Of a stretch of 64,000 nt of DNA, positions 59,931-64,000 are shown piece by piece (position 1 is the first letter of the stretch; the number at the start of each line of letters is the position of its first letter). A program made the position numbers and the translations under genes. Source of the stretch: Phaeocystidibacter luteus (GTDB lineage: Bacteria; Bacteroidota; Bacteroidia; Flavobacteriales; Schleiferiaceae); the NCBI RefSeq assembly GCF_008933115.1, contig NZ_WBVO01000005.1, positions 124,001-188,000 on the forward strand. The letters run 5' to 3'. The notes under the pieces were generated by a model, which searched no databases, had not been told where the DNA came from, and worked only from the letters and a program-made list of their open reading frames with translations.

Positions 59931-60334
59931 TCTTCTTCACGGTAAAAGACCGTTCCTTTGAATAAAGCTACGGTTTTACCTTTTTGGTTGGTGACGATCA
60001 CCTCATAAATTCCAGTTCGCTTGGACTTATTCTTCTCAACCGCCTCGGCTGTGAGCACGTCGCCAATAGCCACTGGACGTGTATGCGAGATTGAGGTTTC
60101 AATGCTCACTGCCTGCGCTCCATATCCATTGGAGGCAAAGGCTAGAGCGCTGTCTGACAGACTGTAGGTAATCCCACCATGGGCAATTTTAAAGCCATTG
60201 GTCATTTCCTCGCGCACAGTCATTTGCAGCTTGGAGTTTCCAGGTGAAACGTGAAGCACTTCAATGCCCAACCACTGACTAAAGTCGTCGTTGGCCATCA
60301 TGTAGTCCACTATTTCCCTCGATCTATCAGGCAT
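59897..60334 (-). CDS. paaI: Hydroxyphenylacetyl-CoA thioesterase
   Basis: A 145-residue hotdog-fold thioesterase of the PaaI family, which frees CoA trapped as ring-hydroxylated phenylacetyl-CoA. The active-site motif is FKIAHGGITYSLSDSALAFA (about residues 48-67), with the conserved HGG and Asp. SIETSISHTRPVAIGD completes the fold. It overlaps the unknown-protein gene upstream by 8 bases and the kinase gene downstream by 34 bases, the most compact part of the operon. Confidence 0.92.
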   Translation of the reverse strand: MPDRSREIVDYMMANDDFSQWLGIEVLHVSPGNSKLQMTVREEMTNGFKIAHGGITYSLSDSALAFASNGYGAQAVSIETSISHTRPVAIGDVLTAEAVEKNKSKRTGIYEVIVTNQKGKTVALFKGTVFYREEEWPENLTNPKR

Positions 60335-60830
60335 CCGTGTCTTTGGGTTTTGCGTTTGGATCTACCGCGTGCTCCTCTAGCGCAGAGATAATCACATCAA
60401 CCATCAGGCTGATGTTTGCTTGGGTCTCATCCAAAATTGGCATCTTTTCACCCAACTCTTCCTGAACCCACTTGCGAACCCTCTGAAATACGATAGGGCT
60501 GTTGGCCACGTCGCGCATCCCTGCGATGTCAAGTTCATCCTCGTCCTCGAGTTTCTCGTAGGCTTCAACTTTGTCTTCAATAATCTTGTCGAGGCCCGCC
60601 GGAGTAATCAAATCAATATTGATCCCAGCTTTTTGAAAGGCAATCGCCAAAATCACCGTAATGCGTAGGAGCTGCTCGTGCACTTCTTCGGTGAAATCAT
60701 CTGATATATTGATGAGAAATGCCATAAGGTGAGGCTGTTCGTCCATGGCCTGACCCAACATTTCCTGCCATTGGTTTTCACCAATCAGGTTCATTTCTCT
60801 TATGGCGCTTTCTAATGCGTCGTTGTGCAT
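60327..60830 (-). CDS. Unknown acidic protein encoded within the paa operon
   Basis: A 167-residue, strongly acidic, mostly helical protein with no recognised family. Features seen: an amphipathic start (ALESAIREMNLIGENQWQEM), a hydrophobic helix (LLRITVILAIAFQKAGINI) and an acidic patch (EKLEDEDELDIAGM). No signal peptide, Cys cluster or catalytic motif. It lies 11 bases after paaH and overlaps paaI by 8 bases. Position suggests a helper of the phenylacetate pathway, such as a chaperone or regulator of a multi-subunit enzyme, but nothing in the sequence proves it. Confidence 0.7.
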   Translation of the reverse strand: MHNDALESAIREMNLIGENQWQEMLGQAMDEQPHLMAFLINISDDFTEEVHEQLLRITVILAIAFQKAGINIDLITPAGLDKIIEDKVEAYEKLEDEDELDIAGMRDVANSPIVFQRVRKWVQEELGEKMPILDETQANISLMVDVIISALEEHAVDPNAKPKDTDA

Positions 60831-60841
60831 CTATCCAATCT

Positions 60842-61999
60842 TTAAAAGAATGTCTTTCCACTTTTAGCCATGCGCTTCAGCAATACACATGGGCGATATC
60901 TATCGTCGCCGTATTCAGCGAACAAACCTTCTAGCCGTTCAAGAACCGTTTCAATTCCAATTTCATCTGCCCAAGCCAAAAGACCTTTAGGGTAATTCAC
61001 ACCCTTTGTCATGGCTAGGTCAATGTCTTTTGGAGTGCCAATTCCCATGAGCACAGCATCGGCCGCTTCATTAATAAGCATGGCAACGATTCGGTCAACT
61101 ATTTGGCGTCCGAGTGTTTCATCCTTATTTGGGTCCGGCATTTCAGCACCTTCTGTATAATTGAACCATCCTCGGCCTGTTTTGCGCCCAAGCATGCGCC
61201 CCTCTAAAAGTCGTTTTTGACTGATAGATGGTTTGAAACGTGGATCATAGAAAAATTCTTTCCAAACGGTTTCGGTAACCACGTAGTTAACGTCGTGACC
61301 AATAAGATCCGTGAGCTCGAAGGGTCCCATTCGGAACCCACCGATGGTCTTTAGGGCATGGTCTATCGTTTCTGGCGAGGCAACACCCTCTTCATACATT
61401 TTAATTGCTTCGCTGTAGAAAGGTCGCGCAACACGGTTCACAATAAACCCAGGCGTGTCCTTGGCGAGAACCGTCACCTTCTTCCATGAATCTACAAGAG
61501 CTCTAGAGCTTTCTGTAACCTGGTTTGAAGTGAGCATGGATGGTACAATCTCAACCAAAGGCATCAGAGGAGCAGGGTTGAAGAAGTGTATGCCAACCAC
61601 CCTCTCTGGATGCTTTGCAACGGCAGCAATAGATGCGATGCTGAGGGAAGATGTATTGGAGGCCAAAATGGTCTCTTTCGAAACAATGCCTTCGAGCACC
61701 TCAAAAACGCTCTGCTTGGCCGACAGCTTTTCGATGATGGCCTCGATGACCAACCCCGTGTTTTTCATGGGTTGAAGGCTATCCACGTAATGCACTCTGC
61801 CAAAAGTTGCGTCTTTGTCCTCTTGAGTAATTCGACCTTTTTCTACGAGGCGGTTGAGTATAGCTTCTAATTTAGATTTGGCCTTCTCAAGTGCGTGATT
61901 TTGGGTATCGTATACATAAACGGTATGTCCACTTTGCGCCGCTACTTGAGCGATGCCATTTCCCATGGCTCCTGCGCCAACTACTCCTACTTCGATCAT
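60842..61999 (-). CDS. paaH: 3-hydroxyadipyl-CoA dehydrogenase
   Basis: A 385-residue NAD-dependent dehydrogenase that oxidises 3-hydroxyadipyl-CoA in phenylacetate breakdown. The NAD-binding motif GVVGAGAMGNGIAQVAAQSG opens the protein, followed by SNTSSLSIASIA, VVGIHFFNPAPLMPLVEIVP (catalytic His near 138) and the C-terminal helical domain with GPFELTDLIGHDVN and KTGRGWFNY. It is shorter than E. coli PaaH (about 475) because the second C-terminal repeat is reduced, which is normal for many Bacteroidota. It starts 5 bases after paaG. Confidence 0.92.
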   Translation of the reverse strand: MIEVGVVGAGAMGNGIAQVAAQSGHTVYVYDTQNHALEKAKSKLEAILNRLVEKGRITQEDKDATFGRVHYVDSLQPMKNTGLVIEAIIEKLSAKQSVFEVLEGIVSKETILASNTSSLSIASIAAVAKHPERVVGIHFFNPAPLMPLVEIVPSMLTSNQVTESSRALVDSWKKVTVLAKDTPGFIVNRVARPFYSEAIKMYEEGVASPETIDHALKTIGGFRMGPFELTDLIGHDVNYVVTETVWKEFFYDPRFKPSISQKRLLEGRMLGRKTGRGWFNYTEGAEMPDPNKDETLGRQIVDRIVAMLINEAADAVLMGIGTPKDIDLAMTKGVNYPKGLLAWADEIGIETVLERLEGLFAEYGDDRYRPCVLLKRMAKSGKTFF

Positions 62000-62004
62000 A
62001 GGGA

Positions 62005-62778
62005 TTAGTGTCCTTTAAATTCTGGTTTGCGCTTTTCGAGAAAGGCTTGAGTACCTTCCTGATAGTCGTGAGTTCTCCCGGCTTGCGACTGTAGCTCGTC
62101 TTCTAAATCGAGCTGCTGTGTCAAGTTGTTAGAGAGACTCTGGTTCAGTGCACGCTTAGTTAACCCAAGGCCTTTTGTAGGCATTTGAGCGAGCATGTGT
62201 GCTGTTTTCTCTATGGTTGATGCAAAATCTTCTTCGGCAACAGCCTTGTAAATCATTCCCATTTGCTCTGCATCCTTGGCTGAGACTTTTTCACCGGTCA
62301 TCATGAGTGCAGACGCTCGCTGCCAACCAATGAGACGTGGTAAAAAGAACGTACCTCCGCTATCTGGGATTAGGCCAATTTTGGAGAAGGCCTGAATAAA
62401 TGAGGCCGATTCGCTTGCTATAACAATATCGCAGGCGAGTGCAATGTTTGCTCCGGCCCCTGCCGCAACACCGTTCACTGCCGCGATGATGGGCTTTTCA
62501 ATTCTACGAATGCGTTGAATAATCGGATTGTAGTGCTCACTCACAATAGCTGTAAGCTCTGGACCGTGCGGATCGGTCGCTTCGGCAAGATCCTGTCCGG
62601 CACAAAAAGCTTTTCCTTCACCAATAAGCACGATGCATCGAATAGAATCATCCGACGATGCATTGTCCAATTTGCCCTGGAGGTCGAGCGCCATATCTCG
62701 AACAAAGCTGTTGAACTTCTCAGGTCGATTCATGCGAAGCGTACAGACCCCGTTCGCGATTTCTTCAATAATGTACAT
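62005..62778 (-). CDS. paaG: 1,2-epoxyphenylacetyl-CoA isomerase
   Basis: A 257-residue crotonase-fold isomerase that converts ring-1,2-epoxyphenylacetyl-CoA into oxepin-CoA. The first oxyanion segment GEGKAFCAGQDLAEATD (about 52-68) has the FCAGQDL typical of PaaG; the second is AVNGVAAGAGANIALACDI (about 98-116); the acid-residue segment is FSKIGLIPDSGGTFFLPRL (about 130-148), with Asp rather than the second Glu of true hydratases. It is the first gene of the leftward paa operon, with TACCTTCG upstream. Confidence 0.92.
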   Translation of the reverse strand: MYIIEEIANGVCTLRMNRPEKFNSFVRDMALDLQGKLDNASSDDSIRCIVLIGEGKAFCAGQDLAEATDPHGPELTAIVSEHYNPIIQRIRRIEKPIIAAVNGVAAGAGANIALACDIVIASESASFIQAFSKIGLIPDSGGTFFLPRLIGWQRASALMMTGEKVSAKDAEQMGMIYKAVAEEDFASTIEKTAHMLAQMPTKGLGLTKRALNQSLSNNLTQQLDLEDELQSQAGRTHDYQEGTQAFLEKRKPEFKGH

Positions 62779-62795
62779 GGGTAGAGGATTTGCGC

Positions 62796-62803
62796 CGAAG
62801 GTA
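62796..62803 (-). promoter_or_regulatory. -7 promoter element (TACCTTCG) of the paa operon
   Basis: TACCTTCG on the minus strand, one mismatch from TANNTTTG, 17 bases before the paaG start. It is placed between the terminator of the secreted protein gene and paaG, so it is the likely start of the eight-gene transcript. Confidence 0.4.
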
Positions 62804-62814
62804 CGGAAGTTCAG

Positions 62815-62840
62815 GAAAAAAGAAGGGCGCCGAAGCGCCC
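62815..62840 (-). terminator. Terminator of the secreted-protein gene before paaG
   Basis: GGGCGC-TTCG-GCGCCC (62840-62825 on the minus strand), a GC-rich tetraloop hairpin, followed by TTCTTTTTT. It isolates the paa operon from the upstream gene. Confidence 0.85.
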
Positions 62841-62848
62841 GTAAAGTG

Positions 62849-63538
62849 TTATTCTTGATATCTGAGGTATCGATCTATAAGGTGCAATGGCATTCGATAG
62901 ATCTCAGGTTTTGGAACGATAAAGGAGTCATCCAAATCACATTTTTCTGTGTTGACGATCAAGCCGTAGGCGTAGAACCCATTCACTACTTGGTCGCCAT
63001 CCATTTCGTCATACAGGTCTTCAACCGTCTCGTATCCCGTCTCTATAAAGAAGGCCTCGTGTGTCCCATGCGGTGCCTCATAGTGGGTTTTCTTTCCCGT
63101 TTCATGATGGGTCTCTTCACCTATAACCTTACCGCGGTTTACCTGAACCATCCAGGCATCCCCGATAGCGGCGCCATTTAATCGACGGTAGCGGCCGGTT
63201 ACACCTTCTACATCGTGACCGTGATAAAACCAGTTTAGATTTTTAGCGTAGAGCTTATCATTGGCATAAAGGAGCTCGATGTACGTTTGATTGCTTTCAT
63301 CAACTAGCACAATGCTTTCTATAATGACCGACTTACTGGAGTCTGTGTTATATACCGTATCCCAAACACGAACTCGCCCACCTGCAAGGTGAAACGTTTT
63401 CAGAGGCTCAAATTGAAGATAGGCATCCAATTTACCGGAGCCCCATTTTAAATCGAGAAGGGTTCGCGTATAGTCCTCACCTTGCCCAAATGAGGCAATG
63501 CTGAAGATTAGTCCAAGAATGGTCAGTGTTTTTTTCAT
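62849..63538 (-). CDS. Exported protein of unknown function
   Basis: A 229-residue protein with a signal peptide (MKKTLTILGLIFSIASFGQ). The mature part is beta-rich and acidic, with a His-rich stretch (ETHHETGKKTHYEAPHGTHE, about 143-162) that could bind metal. No family recognised. A strong terminator follows, so it is transcribed separately from the paa operon although it lies between paaD and paaG. Confidence 0.6.
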   Translation of the reverse strand: MKKTLTILGLIFSIASFGQGEDYTRTLLDLKWGSGKLDAYLQFEPLKTFHLAGGRVRVWDTVYNTDSSKSVIIESIVLVDESNQTYIELLYANDKLYAKNLNWFYHGHDVEGVTGRYRRLNGAAIGDAWMVQVNRGKVIGEETHHETGKKTHYEAPHGTHEAFFIETGYETVEDLYDEMDGDQVVNGFYAYGLIVNTEKCDLDDSFIVPKPEIYRMPLHLIDRYLRYQE

Positions 63539-63624
63539 GCTTGTCAGTTGTAGTTAGCTGCTTTCTAATTTCGGAATATTCTTCTAATAACCACTGCTTT
63601 TGAACAATTTACCCTTCATATTGG

Positions 63625-63632
63625 TAATTTTG
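63625..63632 (+). promoter_or_regulatory. -7 promoter element (TAATTTTG) of paaD
   Basis: TAATTTTG, a full TANNTTTG match, 4 bases before the paaD ATG, predicting an almost leaderless message for this rightward paa unit. Confidence 0.5.
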
Positions 63633-63636
63633 TAAG

Positions 63637-64000
63637 ATGGCAACAGTAGAAGAAATCAAAGTTTGGTTGGAGGATGTTATCGATCCGGAAATCCCTGTAC
63701 TCACGGTTATGGATATGGGCGTGGTTCGTGATGTTCGAATCACTTCTGATTCCATCGAAGTGGACATTACCCCAACCTATACGGGTTGCCCAGCGATGGA
63801 TGAGATTTCTGAGAACATCGTCAAGCGATTGAATTCTGAAGGGTTCTCCAAGGTTCATGTCAAGGAAGTGCTTACTCCACCGTGGACGACCGATTGGCTT
63901 ACCGAAAAGGGAAAGAAAAAGCTAGAAGATTACGGAATTGCCCCACCTACCGATGAATCGGCCGACAAGCGTGCGCTGTTCAATAAGCAGCCGGTTGTGC
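63637..64000 (+). CDS. paaD: Phenylacetyl-CoA epoxidase assembly protein PaaD (partial, runs off the window)
   Basis: The first 121 codons of a PaaD/SufT-type (DUF59) protein: EIKVWLEDVIDPEIPVLTVM, MDMGVVRDVRIT, ITPTYTGCPAMDEISENIV and TPPWTTDWLTEKGKKKLEDY. PaaD is needed to mature the iron site of the PaaABCE epoxidase. The start is the ATG at 63637; the C-terminal Cys-rich part lies beyond 64000. It runs opposite to the other paa genes, so the epoxidase genes may continue to the right on the plus strand. Confidence 0.9.
   Translation, partial: MATVEEIKVWLEDVIDPEIPVLTVMDMGVVRDVRITSDSIEVDITPTYTGCPAMDEISENIVKRLNSEGFSKVHVKEVLTPPWTTDWLTEKGKKKLEDYGIAPPTDESADKRALFNKQPVV

Overview
The window reads as chromosomal DNA of a Bacteroidota bacterium, most likely a marine Flavobacteriales member of the Cryomorphaceae/Schleiferiaceae type. 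That placement is inferred from family content, not from a marker search. Supporting signs are TANNTTTG promoter elements lying a few bases upstream of start codons, a secreted protein with a C-terminal type IX sorting domain, many Cys-lipoproteins and DUF3078/OMP-type barrels, a fused alpha/beta branched-chain 2-oxoacid dehydrogenase E1, and MutS2 without an Smr domain. Base composition is moderate and no rRNA or CRISPR was seen. One tRNA (Cys-GCA) is present.

Layout. 1-12 kb: CDF metal transporter, quinone-reductase-like flavoprotein with a Crp/Fnr regulator, ALDH7-type semialdehyde dehydrogenase, a cupin, two paralogous MuiA-like (DUF4139) secreted proteins, a Nudix hydrolase, TM2 and DUF2752 membrane proteins, an acetyltransferase and a beta-barrel protein. 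12-26 kb: tRNA-Cys, folB, gltX, a small GxxExxY unit bounded by perfect 30-bp inverted repeats, an M28 peptidase, DUF819 and TauE/SafE transporters, a dead MbcA/ParS-type antitoxin, mutS2, acyl-ACP thioesterase, a hybrid histidine kinase and lysS. 26-38 kb: a lipoprotein-type catalase-peroxidase (katG), small conserved proteins, E1 alpha/beta fusion, a NAD(P)-binding protein, a secreted vWA-like protein and a DUF3078 protein. 38-42 kb: enoyl-CoA hydratase and ABM genes separated from paaZ by a REP/tyrosine-transposase (RAYT) element with near-identical repeats on both sides. 42-56 kb: lipoprotein/OMP operons, AlkB, a tandem triplication of a lipoprotein family, a ParE-type toxin-antitoxin pair, a prolyl oligopeptidase and a T9SS cargo protein. 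56-64 kb: a tightly packed leftward operon paaG-paaH-unknown-paaI-histidine kinase-paaJ-OmdA-like-paaY, with paaD starting rightward at the window end.

Functionally the strongest theme is aerobic phenylacetate breakdown through the CoA epoxide pathway: paaD (epoxidase assembly), paaG (epoxide isomerase), paaZ (ring opening/aldehyde oxidation), a PaaF-like hydratase, paaH, paaJ, and the thioesterases paaI/paaY. An orphan sensor kinase is embedded in the operon by translational overlap.

The most interesting unexplained structure is a family of five intergenic elements (about 170-208 bp, both orientations). Each has GC-rich hairpin ends, an AAGTT...AACTTG inverted pair and a conserved central GTAAACGTTTAC-type palindrome that resembles a LacI-family/cre operator. 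All five lie upstream of at least one gene start and none lies in a 3'-3' space. Coordinates and translations were read by eye; no database search or alignment program was run.
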